A stretch of 64,000 nt of DNA. It comes from Laceyella tengchongensis. GTDB lineage: Bacteria > Bacillota > Bacilli > Thermoactinomycetales > Thermoactinomycetaceae. The notes beneath the pieces were generated by a model. It ran no database searches, was not told the origin of the DNA, and saw only the letters and a list, made by a program, of their open reading frames with translations. A program made the translations under genes and the position numbers. Positions 15,857 to 24,947 of this stretch are shown here, piece by piece. The first letter of the stretch is position 1; each line of letters opens with the position of its first letter. The stretch covers positions 434,001 through 498,000 of the forward strand of contig NZ_FXTU01000002.1 of assembly GCF_900182735.1 (NCBI RefSeq). Reading direction: 5' to 3'.

Positions 15857-17350
15857 GTGGAAGGAAAACAGCTCGGCGGGAGGTATGAGATTCTCCATCT
15901 CTTGGGCGAAGGCGGGATGGCTGTCGTATACAAGGCCAAGGATCATCACCTCAACCGCGATGTGGCAATTAAAATCATGAATCAAAAGCTTCACGAAGGC
16001 GAACCCGCGATTAAGCGATTTATTCGCGAAGCTCAGACAGCAGGGAAGTTTTCCCATCCGAACATCGTCAATGTATTCGACATCGGCAACGAAGACGACT
16101 TATACTACATGGTCATGGAGCTGATCGAAGGACCCACCCTCGGCGATCTGATTGAAGAACGAGGCCCCCTGCCCGCCAAGGAAGCGATTTCCATCGTGAT
16201 GCAAATTTGCGACGGCTTGGCTCACGCCCACAAGCATGGGATTATCCACCGGGACATCAAGCCGCACAACATCATGGCGACGGCCGACGGAACCTACAAG
16301 ATCACCGACTTTGGGATTTCTCGTTTGCTAAGTGCGGCAACGCAATATACAAAAACGGGCACCGTGATGGGTTCGGTGCATTATTTCTCGCCGGAGCAGG
16401 CTTGCGGGCAAGAGCTCAACTACTCCTCAGACTTGTACTCGCTAGGGATCGTCCTGTATGAGTTGGTCACAGGTGACGTTCCCTTTGATGCAGACCAATC
16501 GGTGGCCATCGCCCTGAAACACCTGCAACATCCCGTACCCGACCCGCGCGGCAAAAACCAAGCCTTGCCGGCGGCGTTATGCGATATCATCTACAAAGCA
16601 CTGGCGAAAAAACCGGAAGACCGCTACCAATCAGCGGAAGAATTCAAGCAAGCCCTGCAACAAGCCTTGTCCGCCCCGACACGCGCGCTGGCGCTTCCGA
16701 TCAACAGGGGAGAAAGCGCTGAAGCCCAACCGCCGGTTTCGGTGACGGTGGTCGGAGCCAAACCGAGCAAATTTTTCCGGTTTGCTATGATGGGAATCAT
16801 CCCCCTTTTCCTCATCTTAGGCTTTGTCTATTTCAACGTAAGCGGCGAAAAAGCGCTCCAAAAGCCGCAAACTGGGCAGGTGACTCCTCCTGAACCCAAA
16901 GAGCAGGCATTGCAAAACGTCAAGCCCGAAGCGACGACATGGAAGGAAAAAACCAGTGGCCGCAAGGAGCAAAATAAGCAAACAGAGGTCGACGAGCCTG
17001 CACCTGTCCAGCAGAACCCCGATAACGACCCTGTGAAAGAAGAACCCGCAAACGAAGGCCCTCACGGTCAAGAGCCCGGCCAAGAGAAGCCACAACTGCC
17101 ACAAGAGCCGGCGCCAGTTACATACGAGGTCATTGTCGATCGGTTCGCGGATCAGGCTCAAGCCGATGAATGCGTCAAATCGTTGAATAGCAAGGGTATT
17201 CCGGCCCATTATTACGAAAAGAACGGCGATGCGGGCACCGTCTATGTGGTCTCGGCCGGCGAATTTGACGATGAGGAACTGGCTAACGCCCGCGCAGAAG
17301 ATGTAAGAAACGCTGGATACCCCAACACGAAAGTAACCAAGAGGAGTTAA
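15857..17350 (+). CDS. transmembrane Ser/Thr protein kinase with C-terminal SPOR-like domain
   Basis: A 497-residue kinase. GEGGMAVVYKA (17-27) is the glycine loop and K39 the ATP lysine; HRDIKPHN (D133, K135, N138) and DFGI (D151) complete the active site, and FSPEQ stands for the APE motif. One membrane segment lies at ~307-328. The external part has a Pro/Glu/Gln-rich linker (330-420), then a ~70-residue segment (YEVIVDRFADQAQADEC to the end) that reads as a SPOR peptidoglycan-binding repeat. Firmicute PrkC/Stk kinases usually carry PASTA repeats instead, and this gene lies away from a prpC phosphatase. GTG 15857 follows GAAAGGTGAT. Confidence 0.85.
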   Translation: MEGKQLGGRYEILHLLGEGGMAVVYKAKDHHLNRDVAIKIMNQKLHEGEPAIKRFIREAQTAGKFSHPNIVNVFDIGNEDDLYYMVMELIEGPTLGDLIEERGPLPAKEAISIVMQICDGLAHAHKHGIIHRDIKPHNIMATADGTYKITDFGISRLLSAATQYTKTGTVMGSVHYFSPEQACGQELNYSSDLYSLGIVLYELVTGDVPFDADQSVAIALKHLQHPVPDPRGKNQALPAALCDIIYKALAKKPEDRYQSAEEFKQALQQALSAPTRALALPINRGESAEAQPPVSVTVVGAKPSKFFRFAMMGIIPLFLILGFVYFNVSGEKALQKPQTGQVTPPEPKEQALQNVKPEATTWKEKTSGRKEQNKQTEVDEPAPVQQNPDNDPVKEEPANEGPHGQEPGQEKPQLPQEPAPVTYEVIVDRFADQAQADECVKSLNSKGIPAHYYEKNGDAGTVYVVSAGEFDDEELANARAEDVRNAGYPNTKVTKRS

Positions 17351-17439
17351 TATTTCCTATACTATTCATAAAATGAATAATATTATATAATAACCCTGAC
17401 TACTTTTCATTTAACATCTCTGTATAAGGGGAAGGTAAG

Positions 17440-17736
17440 ATGAACGTTATCCAAAATTGGTCCAATATCAGCGAAGGAGACGCATTGGTGTTCAACGGCC
17501 AGGTCGAAGCTGGCAAAGCAATCAAGGTTTGGATCCCAGGCGTGGCGCCCTGCATCAACTATGTCTATGATGTCACCGTTGAAAGGGTCGGCGGTGGAAA
17601 AATCACCAAAACGCTGACCAAGACAGCAAATGCCGTCACATTCACCAACATGATCGCTGGTGATTACCGGTTCTATATCCGTAGCATGAACAGTGGTAGC
17701 GTGTTCACTATGTACCAAATCACCTACAACTACTAG
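17440..17736 (+). CDS. small conserved-looking hypothetical protein
   Basis: A 98-residue protein preceded by GGGGAAGGTAAG and an AT-rich stretch containing TATAAT-like text near 17385. It has no signal peptide or membrane segment. Alternating hydrophobic residues (YVYDVTVERVGGGKITKTL, then DYRFYIRS, then YQITYNY) suggest a small beta-sandwich. It follows the kinase by 89 bases without an intervening terminator, so co-transcription is possible. No family is recognised. Confidence 0.55.
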   Translation: MNVIQNWSNISEGDALVFNGQVEAGKAIKVWIPGVAPCINYVYDVTVERVGGGKITKTLTKTANAVTFTNMIAGDYRFYIRSMNSGSVFTMYQITYNY

Positions 17737-17865
17737 GGTGTGTCAGATACATAGGCCCGCGACTGTACCCTTGTTTCCCATTCGCTTCACACATATTGAG
17801 ACGCTCATTGGGAAAGGGATGCCGCCTCTTCTACCGGCCAACTTGTTTCGCCAGACATGCGCTCA
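17732..17865. repeat. dispersed ~135-bp element, copy 1
   Basis: Starts ACTAGGGTGTGTCAGAT and ends near GCCAGACATGCGCTCA. It shares several blocks with 19805-19942: ATTCGCTTCAC, CCGCC..CTTCT..CC, CCAACTTG and GCCAG. The ends are degenerate inverted repeats (AGGGTGTGTC versus AGCGCATGTC). It overlaps the stop codon of the preceding gene and precedes its terminator. Confidence 0.6.
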
Positions 17866-17908
17866 CCTTCTCCCAGAACCAGGGTATAACGGAACATCTG
17901 CAAACCTA

Positions 17909-17944
17909 AATCGAACCGTTCTCTCACGGTTCGATTATTTTTTT
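17909..17944 (+). terminator. terminator after the 98-residue protein gene
   Basis: AATCGAACCGT and ACGGTTCGATT form an 11-bp stem followed by ATTTTTTT. Confidence 0.85.
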
Positions 17945-18404
17945 GTTTAAAAAAATCGGGGATAAAAGCGGTTTCATGCAGATTTATCCATGCTTCGTGA
18001 ATATACTTCCATATCCTTCTGTTGACTAACCGGTAGATAATCATTTAAAATCTGTGATGAGAAAAGATTATGTTTTTGTATAAAATTTTTTAAAATTCTT
18101 TTCCCGAGTGCAGTAGCAAACAACTCTGGAAAATGAAACATTCTTTCTTTTTTTGTACCTAAATTCAATCAATTCACGGAATATAAACACCTAGAGCCGC
18201 AGATCAGATGCATTGATTGATGATTGGAGATGAAACAAACATTTACAACTGCAAGTATCCTTGTTTTTTTTAGATATTTTGTTTCCATTATTTGCTTTAA
18301 TTCGCGAGTCTATCACACATTATTCTGTGTGATTAGATAAATTCTTTTTACATTAAAGATCATACTAATCTTATCATGCATCGATAGTTGAAGGAGGACT
18401 ACTA
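17945..18404. other. AT-rich intergenic stretch without a supported gene
   Basis: No convincing gene is seen. Short minus-strand frames (17974-18168 and 17805-18044) overlap in different phases without a good ribosome site and may be a decayed gene. ATCACACA (18312-18319) and TGTGTGAT (18326-18333) form an inverted repeat 70 bases before the transporter start and could be an operator. GGAGGA precedes the next ATG. Confidence 0.4.
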
Positions 18405-19796
18405 ATGAACACAGCTACGAAGCTGGATTCATCTGGCTCGCCGCAAGCGGCTCGTAAGAAACACCCACCTGGACTATACCTGCTCTTTTTCACAGAGATG
18501 TGGGAGCGATTCAGTTATTATGGCATGCGCGGCCTATTAATCCTTTATTTGACAAAAACATTTATCAGCGGTGGACTGGGATTTAGTGAAGCGGTCGCCG
18601 CTAGCATCTACGGATTCTTCACCGGCGCGGTGTACTTCACTCCGCTCATCGGCGGCTGGCTGACCGACCGTTTCATCGGCAAACGCTTGGCCATCACCAT
18701 CGGCGGGGTTACGATGGCGTTGGGTAACCTGGCTTTGTTCGCATCACAAACAAAAGCCGCCCTGTTTCTGGGCTTGGGCTTGCTCATAATCGGAAACGGC
18801 TTTTTCAAGCCAAACATCTCCACCTTGGTTGGGGAATTGTATGATGAAAAAGATGAGCGCCGTGACGCCGCCTTTACGATCTTCTACATGGGGATTAACT
18901 TAGGCGCATTTTTCGCTCCGCTCGTTTGCGGATTTTTGGCTGAAGACTTCTTCAAAACAACCGTGAACGGCGTCGAAGTATTCGGCTTCAAATATGGATT
19001 CCTGGCGGCCGCCATCGGTATGATTATTGGACAAATCATCTTTAACATGCTAGGCAACCGTTATCTTGGCGACTTGGGCAAAAAGCCAAACGTGAAAGCG
19101 GCAACCGTGGACAAGAAGCAAGTGAGCAACGCACCGCTGACCAAACAAGAAAAGAATCGAACTTGGGCCATCATCATCATTACCTGTTTTGTTGTATTTT
19201 TCTGGGCCGGGTTTGAACAAGCTGGCACGTCCCTGTCCTTGTACACGGAAAAATTCGTGGACAGAGAAGTGTTTGGTTGGACCATCCCCGTATCTTGGTT
19301 CCAATCGGTGAACCCATTGTTCATTATCTTGTTGGCGCCGCTGGTTTCGATGCTCTGGATCAAGCTGGCACGATCCAAACGCGGCGATTTGCCCGTACCG
19401 ATCAAAATGGGCTTAGGCATGATCCTGTTGGGTACCGGATTTATCATCTTGGCTATCGCTGTGCTACAAACCGGTAGCGATGAGACCAACATCGTAGCCA
19501 AAGCAAACCTGCTGTTTATCGTGATGACTTATTTGTTCCACACCTTGGGCGAACTATTCCTATCGCCGATCGGCTTGTCGATGGTCAGCCGCATCGCCCC
19601 TGTCAAATTGGCATCCTTGCTGATGGGTGTATGGCTGGCAAGCACCGGTATCGCCAATATCGTCGCGGGCCAAGTAGCGGCACTCACCGCAACGCTCGGT
19701 TATTTGGAAATCTTCAGCGTGATCGGTAGCCTGGCAATCTTCTTCGGCCTTGTTCTCACGTTGGTATCCAAAAAGCTGACCCGCATGATGGCTTAA
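18405..19796 (+). CDS. dtpT: POT/PTR family proton-dependent oligopeptide transporter
   Basis: A 463-residue polytopic membrane protein of about 12-14 hydrophobic segments. The POT signature is clear near the N-terminus: EMWERFSYYGMRGL matches the proton-coupling ExxERFxYY motif, and FYMGINLGAF near residue 165 matches the second POT motif. It should import di- and tripeptides with protons. GAAGGAGGA lies before the ATG. It is monocistronic and followed by a dispersed repeat and a terminator. Confidence 0.9.
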   Translation: MNTATKLDSSGSPQAARKKHPPGLYLLFFTEMWERFSYYGMRGLLILYLTKTFISGGLGFSEAVAASIYGFFTGAVYFTPLIGGWLTDRFIGKRLAITIGGVTMALGNLALFASQTKAALFLGLGLLIIGNGFFKPNISTLVGELYDEKDERRDAAFTIFYMGINLGAFFAPLVCGFLAEDFFKTTVNGVEVFGFKYGFLAAAIGMIIGQIIFNMLGNRYLGDLGKKPNVKAATVDKKQVSNAPLTKQEKNRTWAIIIITCFVVFFWAGFEQAGTSLSLYTEKFVDREVFGWTIPVSWFQSVNPLFIILLAPLVSMLWIKLARSKRGDLPVPIKMGLGMILLGTGFIILAIAVLQTGSDETNIVAKANLLFIVMTYLFHTLGELFLSPIGLSMVSRIAPVKLASLLMGVWLASTGIANIVAGQVAALTATLGYLEIFSVIGSLAIFFGLVLTLVSKKLTRMMA

Positions 19797-19804
19797 TCCA
19801 TCGC

Positions 19805-19942
19805 ACTAGGGCGTGTGTGATGAATAGGTCAGCGGCTCCAAAACTATTTTCTCATTCGCTTCACTTGTGCATCGGCACTCCTCGCGAAAAGGTTTTTCCG
19901 CCGCTTCTTCCCTACCAACTTGATTTGCCAGCCACGCCCTCA
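19805..19942. repeat. dispersed ~135-bp element, copy 2
   Basis: Starts ACTAGGGCGTGTG and ends CCAGCCACGCCCT. AGGGCGTG and CACGCCCT are perfect 8-bp terminal inverted repeats. The interior matches copy 1 (17732-17865) in order and orientation. It again lies between a stop codon and a terminator. Confidence 0.6.
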
Positions 19943-19973
19943 TCATCCCTGCTATAGCGGGGATGATTTTTTT
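19942..19973 (+). terminator. terminator of the POT transporter gene
   Basis: ATCATCCC and GGGGATGAT flank a short GC-TATA-GC extension, followed by seven T. Confidence 0.85.
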
Positions 19974-20031
19974 GCATAAAAAGAGACACCAACGCGCTCC
20001 TTTTCAAAATCCTCGCATGCTGTCCTTTCAT

Positions 20032-21210
20032 TCAGATGAACAATTCGGCGATCGTCGCTGATAAGATTGACGCCAGTGTGGAACCGTACAACAATTTCAA
20101 ACCGAATTTCGCAACGACATCCCCCTGCTTCTCATGAAGTGCTTTGACAGCGCCAGTAATAATGCCAATCGAGCTGAAGTTGGCAAAGCTAACTAAGAAA
20201 ACGGATACGATGCCCGCCGTGCGCGGGGAGAACTGCCCTGCAATCTTCTTGAAGTCAAGCATAGCCACAAATTCATTTGTAACCAGCTTAGTGGCCATGA
20301 TGCTTCCCGCTTGGATTGCCTCCGACCACGGCACTCCCATCAACATGGCGATCGGAGCGAAAATGTATCCCAGCACCGTTTGAAATGATATAGTGAACAC
20401 GGTTAAAAACAGCGCATTGATTAACTGGATCAACCCGATGTACCCAATCAGCATAGCAGCGACGATAATAGCCACTTTAAACCCATCCATAACGCTTTCA
20501 CTGATGTTCTCAAACAGATTTGACTCTCGTTCATGCTCAATAGCCAAATCCTCTTCATTCTCCAAGTCATACGGGTTGATGATGTTCGCAACAATCAGTG
20601 CCGAAAAAATATTGATCACGATAGCCGTCACCACGAACCGTGGTTCAATCATCGTCATGTAGGCACCAACGATCGCTATGCTGACCGCGCTCATCGCCGA
20701 AGTGCACAGCGTATACAACCGCCGCTCGGAGACAGAACCGATCTGGTTCTTGGTCGTCAAAAAAACCTCCGACTGCCCCAAGATCGCGGATGACACTGCG
20801 ATATAATTTTCCAGTTTGCCCATGCCATTGATTTTGTTTAATCCTAGCCCAACATATTTGATGATCAATGGGAGGATGCGGTAATAATTTAAGATACCAA
20901 TCAAAACAGAGATGAACACGATGGGGAGCAACACATCCAAAAAGAAAGTGGATATGCCTTTATTCTCCAATCCACCAAACACAAAATCTACCCCGCTCAC
21001 CCCGATGCTCATCAAGCGTTCAAATCCCCGTGAGATGGCCGATATCAAGGAGATCCCGATTTTGGTGTTCAACAAGATAAATGCGAGAGCCACTTGCACA
21101 ACCAACATGGTGAGAATCGGCCTATATTTTATCCCCCTGCGGTTAAAACTGATCAACCATCCCAGTACGTACACCAACAACAACCCCGTAAACGAAAACA
21201 GAATCGACAC
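20032..21210 (-). CDS. nupC: CNT family concentrative nucleoside transporter
   Basis: A 392-residue membrane protein of normal NupC length. Characteristic CNT segments are visible: AILGQSEVFLTTKNQ near residue 140 (the GQSE nucleoside-binding loop) and KLVTNEFVAMLDF near 300 (the NEFVA signature). It should import nucleosides with a cation. The GTG at 21210 has GGAGG 8 bases upstream. The gene is monocistronic, with the terminator of another leftward unit directly upstream. Confidence 0.9.
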   Translation of the reverse strand: MSILFSFTGLLLVYVLGWLISFNRRGIKYRPILTMLVVQVALAFILLNTKIGISLISAISRGFERLMSIGVSGVDFVFGGLENKGISTFFLDVLLPIVFISVLIGILNYYRILPLIIKYVGLGLNKINGMGKLENYIAVSSAILGQSEVFLTTKNQIGSVSERRLYTLCTSAMSAVSIAIVGAYMTMIEPRFVVTAIVINIFSALIVANIINPYDLENEEDLAIEHERESNLFENISESVMDGFKVAIIVAAMLIGYIGLIQLINALFLTVFTISFQTVLGYIFAPIAMLMGVPWSEAIQAGSIMATKLVTNEFVAMLDFKKIAGQFSPRTAGIVSVFLVSFANFSSIGIITGAVKALHEKQGDVVAKFGLKLLYGSTLASILSATIAELFI

Positions 21211-21284
21211 TGCTCATTCCTCCAATAACTTGGCGCCATTTTATCGTCGGGGTTATTTTCACCAAAGAAACCCTCTCAGATTCT

Positions 21285-21315
21285 AAAAAAGAAGGTGATC
21301 CAAATCGGATCACCT
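21285..21315 (-). terminator. terminator after the decayed HTH gene
   Basis: AGGTGATCC and GGATCACCT form a 9-bp stem followed on the minus strand by TTCTTTTTT. Confidence 0.75.
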
Positions 21316-21319
21316 CTTT

Positions 21320-21516
21320 TCAATCAGCTTCATCACTTTTGTATTCTAAAATATCCCAGGGTGGCAGTCCAAAGCCTTGCAAATCGCATCCAACGTTGAT
21401 AATCGAATCGCTTTTGCCTTTCCATTTTTCAATATAGACAGATTGGCCATCGTGATTCCTACCCTCTCCGACAGTTCCGTGACACTCGTTTTAAAATAAA
21501 TAATTATCGATATTAA
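21320..21516 (-). pseudogene. frameshifted small Xre-type HTH regulator
   Basis: Minus-strand text reads TSVTELSERVGITMANLSI, then LKNGKAKAIRLSTLDAICK and ALDCHPG, then hits TAG. A shift by one base restores DILEYKSDEAD and a stop at 21320. This is a YozG-like Cro/CI small repressor with a one-base loss in a G run, and the usual N-terminal ~12 residues also seem missing. TAACGAT (21514-21520) and ATCGTTA (21527-21533) upstream form an inverted repeat that may be its old operator. Confidence 0.65.
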
Positions 21517-21701
21517 CGATATTATTATCGTTATTAAGGTGCTCTTTTAAAGAGGAACATCATAATATCTCTAGCTGGTGGCCTCTGTATGATGATACTT
21601 CCATCGCAAAGGCACCACTGCATGTCTAAAAAATCGTGCCGCACACTGTAAACTGTCTGCTACGATTGGTGCCATTCTGGCTGGCACCCGAAAATCATCC
21701 C

Positions 21702-21992
21702 TTGCCATATACCGAAAAATTCGATATGTTGGGAGTAGCAGGCGTGACGTTCGGTTGCACAGCTGCCCATTGGTGTGATCGATGTTCAAGAGGTTGTGAA
21801 CCCCTTCACTTCAAGCACTGACCAGTCTTGTCGGCAAGCAAGCGGAAACAGGATGAACGCTTCCCGGCGGGAGGAAAGTGTTTACAGTCTAACGATATTA
21901 CCCGTACTTGGATTGATGAGAATGTGATGAAAAGGAAGCCCAAGAGTTGAGAACACAGATGGGGGGCGAGTCACCGTCCTTTTTTTATTGTG
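21702..21992 (+). pseudogene. decayed copy of the 33.0-33.5 kb coiled-coil gene unit
   Basis: The promoter segment TTGCCA-N17-TATGTT (21702-21730) is nearly identical to the one at 33492-33520. At 21891-21950 the text DITRTWIDENVMKRK resembles the C-terminal DITRAWIYKGN of that unit. The end GGGGGGCGAGTCACCGTCC with seven T matches its terminator. The body between is mostly deleted. Confidence 0.55.
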
Positions 21993-22164
21993 TTTTCAGA
22001 CTCTCTTTTCAAGGTAGAAAGTTTCTTATTTCACATTTTTGTCGTTTTCTACTGTATAATGAATATATTATTTGACCTCTTTCGATTCATTCGTGTTTTA
22101 TTCTTTGTCCATCGCTTCACATTTATCTGCCTTGGAACGAAACTACTTTTAGGGGAAGATCGCA

Positions 22165-23667
22165 ATGAGCAACATGCCGAAAAAAACAGACGTTATCTTG
22201 ATTGGTGCCGGAATCATGAGCGCGACGCTGGGAGCATTGCTGAAAGCGTTAGCACCTGAATGGGAAATCAAAGTGTTTGAGAAACTCGCAAAGGCTGGAG
22301 AAGAGAGTTCCAATGAATGGAACAATGCGGGTACGGGCCATGCTGCATTGTGTGAGCTCAACTATACCTCTCAAAAGCCTGACGGTTCGATTGATGTTAG
22401 TAAAGCGATCAAAATCAATGAGCAGTTTCAGCTCTCCCTGCAATTTTGGTCTTATCTGGTAAAAAGCAATCTTATTCGCAATCCAAAGGACTTTATTATG
22501 CCCATCCCTCACATGAGCTTAGTGCAAGGGGAAAAGAATGTCGCCTTTTTGAAAAAACGGTTTGAAGCGCTTACAACCTATCATCAATTTCAAGGGATGG
22601 AATTTTCCGATGACCCCAAACAATTAAAAGAATGGATTCCGCTTGTCATGGAAGGCCGCCAATCGAAAGAACCCATCGCGGCGACGAGAATCGACTCTGG
22701 CACGGATGTCAACTTTGGCGCTTTGACACGCATGTTGTTTGAGCATTTAAAGAACAAAAACGTCGAAGTTAACTACAAGCATCGGGTAGAGAATATCAAA
22801 CGCGCCGGCGACCGTTTGTGGGAAGTGAAAGTACGTAATCTGGAAAGCGGCAAAGTCGAACGCCATACCGCAAGATTTGTCTTTATCGGAGGCGGGGGCG
22901 GAAGCCTGCCACTGCTACAGAAAACCGGCATCCCTGAGTCAAAACGTATCGGGGGGTTCCCGGTAAGCGGGCTGTTCATGGTATGCAACAATCAAGAAGT
23001 GGTTGAACAGCATCATGCAAAAGTGTATGGCAAAGCAAAAGTTGGCGCTCCCCCCATGTCGGTTCCGCATCTTGACACAAGATATATCGACAACAAAAAA
23101 ACCTTGTTGTTTGGACCGTTTGCCGGCTTCTCACCCAAGTTCTTAAAAACGGGTTCCTATTTTGACTTGATTGGCTCCATCAGACCGAACAACATCTTAA
23201 CCATGCTGGCGGCAGGCGTAAAAGAGATGGCCTTGACAAAATACCTGATCCAGCAATTGATGTTATCGAATGAACAACGCATGCAAGAACTACGCGAGTT
23301 CATTCCTAACGCTAGAAGCGAGGATTGGGACATTATCGTGGCAGGCCAACGCGTGCAAGTAATCAAAGATACCGAGACTGGAGGCAAAGGCACTCTTCAA
23401 TTTGGCACGGAAGTCGTAAGTTCTGCCGATGGTTCGATCGCCGCCTTACTCGGCGCTTCTCCAGGCGCTTCGACAGCCGTTCACGCCATGCTGGAGGTAT
23501 TGCAAAAATGCTTCCCGCAACAAATGAAAGAATGGGAACCCAAGATCAAAGAAATGATTCCCTCTTATGGCATATCGCTCGTCGACAACCCAAAACTTTT
23601 CCAAGAAATTCGCACTGAAACATCGCAAACGCTTGGCCTGAGCAAAAAAGTACCGGTCTTTAGTTAG
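22165..23667 (+). CDS. mqo: malate:quinone oxidoreductase
   Basis: A 500-residue FAD enzyme that oxidises malate to oxaloacetate and reduces menaquinone at the membrane, bypassing NAD-linked malate dehydrogenase. The dinucleotide-binding motif DVILIGAGIMSATLG opens the protein, and the family segment SNEWNNAGTGHAALCELNYT follows near residue 49. It is full length. AGGGGAAGA precedes the ATG. The gene is monocistronic and ends before a hairpin at 23797. Confidence 0.95.
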   Translation: MSNMPKKTDVILIGAGIMSATLGALLKALAPEWEIKVFEKLAKAGEESSNEWNNAGTGHAALCELNYTSQKPDGSIDVSKAIKINEQFQLSLQFWSYLVKSNLIRNPKDFIMPIPHMSLVQGEKNVAFLKKRFEALTTYHQFQGMEFSDDPKQLKEWIPLVMEGRQSKEPIAATRIDSGTDVNFGALTRMLFEHLKNKNVEVNYKHRVENIKRAGDRLWEVKVRNLESGKVERHTARFVFIGGGGGSLPLLQKTGIPESKRIGGFPVSGLFMVCNNQEVVEQHHAKVYGKAKVGAPPMSVPHLDTRYIDNKKTLLFGPFAGFSPKFLKTGSYFDLIGSIRPNNILTMLAAGVKEMALTKYLIQQLMLSNEQRMQELREFIPNARSEDWDIIVAGQRVQVIKDTETGGKGTLQFGTEVVSSADGSIAALLGASPGASTAVHAMLEVLQKCFPQQMKEWEPKIKEMIPSYGISLVDNPKLFQEIRTETSQTLGLSKKVPVFS

Positions 23668-23796
23668 TAACATCGGGCCGCCAGAACAATAGCCTGATGG
23701 ACATCGTCATACCTTCATTCACAGGCAACACCCATCTGACTAGTCAGTCCTCATGGCATGTTTTTCACAAGCAGAATCCAAAACGGCATAAAGTTA

Positions 23797-23824
23797 AGCG
23801 CCCTACCTCTGGTAAGGCGCTTTT
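23797..23824. terminator. terminator between mqo and sigK
   Basis: AGCGCC-C-TACC and GGTA-A-GGCGCT pair around TCT, followed by TTTT. It can serve the converging genes. Confidence 0.7.
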
Positions 23825-23908
23825 CTAGTTGATCCGTTCCAACGTGGATGGGCCATAAAACCTATGCCGTTTATAAATGATGTTCCAACACTTCCTGGGC
23901 AAACACCC

Positions 23909-24616
23909 TCACTCCCGTTTCTTTCCCGACCGATAGTACTCATGCAACAACTTGATCAACGCCCGCTTTTCGATCCGTGACACATATGAGCGCGAGATCC
24001 CCAACGCTTTAGCAATCTCCCGTTGTGTTTTCTCTTCCTCGCCATTTAAGCCAAACCGGCAGCAGATCACTTCTTGCTCCCGTTTGTCTAAGATGTGAAG
24101 ATGCGAATAGATATTATCCCGTTCAATCTTCAACTCCACGGAATCCACCACTTCATCCTTATCTGACCCCAAAATGTCAACGAATGTGATTTCATTCCCT
24201 TCCTTGTCTGTGCCAATTGGATCATGCAATGACACATCCTTGCGCGATTTCTTCAGGGACCGCAAAAACATCAAAATTTCATTTTCGACACACCGGGCTG
24301 CATAGGTGGCCAACTTGGTGCCCTTGCCTGATTGGTAAGACTCGATCGCTTTGATCAAACCGATGGTGCCGATGGAAATCAAATCTTCATTGTCTTCACC
24401 GGTGTTTTCAAACTTCTTCACAATATGCGCCACCAAACGCAGATTGTGTTCAATCAGCTTGTTTCTTGCCTCCTGATCTCCCTGGGCCAAGCGCTGCAAG
24501 CATTCTGCTTCTTCTTTTTCTGATAAGGGTTGCGGAAAGGCATTGTTTTTAATATACGAAACAAAGGCGATCATTTCTTTGATCACCATCGCCACGGCTG
24601 TGAAAAGTCCTAACAA
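23909..24616 (-). CDS. sigK: sporulation sigma factor SigK, intact
   Basis: A 235-residue sigma-70 factor of the mother cell. The hydrophobic pro-sequence (residues 1-20) ends before YIKNNAFPQPLS, the place where B. subtilis pro-sigmaK is cut. Region 2 (NKLIEHNLRLVAHIVKKFEN, then EDLISIGTIGLIKAIE) and region 4 (REIAKALGISRSYVSRIEKR) are complete. There is no skin-type interruption, so one continuous gene encodes the factor. The TTG start at 24616 has GGAGG 9 bases upstream. Confidence 0.95.
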   Translation of the reverse strand: MLGLFTAVAMVIKEMIAFVSYIKNNAFPQPLSEKEEAECLQRLAQGDQEARNKLIEHNLRLVAHIVKKFENTGEDNEDLISIGTIGLIKAIESYQSGKGTKLATYAARCVENEILMFLRSLKKSRKDVSLHDPIGTDKEGNEITFVDILGSDKDEVVDSVELKIERDNIYSHLHILDKREQEVICCRFGLNGEEEKTQREIAKALGISRSYVSRIEKRALIKLLHEYYRSGKKRE

Positions 24617-24746
24617 TCCACTCCACCTCCACCCGATCGTAAGCGCAGACCATACTACCTTATGACAAATTGGGCTTTTGGGTTCCTGTTCAATTCACCA
24701 CTGTTATGTATATGTTTGCGGGTTATTGTCCTATCTCCCCAGGATG

Positions 24747-24899
24747 GCACGCCCTTGACGGGTGAAAACGATGGCATGGCGTTCTAATCGAATAAATCCT
24801 TTCTACACATCGTCAGATACCGATACAAACTAAAAGCCCCACTCCCTCCTCATCGAAAATCCTGTTTTTCCACCGCCGATGAGTGAAAGGAGTGGGGCT
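24747..24899. repeat. ~150-bp repeat copy 1, 3' flank of immunity-like gene
   Basis: Begins CACGCCCTTGACGGGTGAAA and ends AGGAGTGGGGCT. It is nearly identical to 26832-26982 (a few substitutions and two small indels). The distal half folds as a hairpin (AGCCCCACTCC with GGAGTGGGGCT), so it may be the terminator of the leftward immunity-like gene. Confidence 0.85.
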
Positions 24900-24947
24900 A
24901 TTTGTTAACCACTTAAAAGAAATTTGACCTAACCTTTCGCTTATACT

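Noticed and set aside
17805..18168. Overlapping short minus-strand frames before the POT gene
   Set aside because: Two phases overlap without a ribosome site or recognisable motif; part overlaps a repeat and a terminator.
23909..24616. A skin-type interruption of sigK
   Set aside because: The gene is continuous from pro-sequence to region 4.
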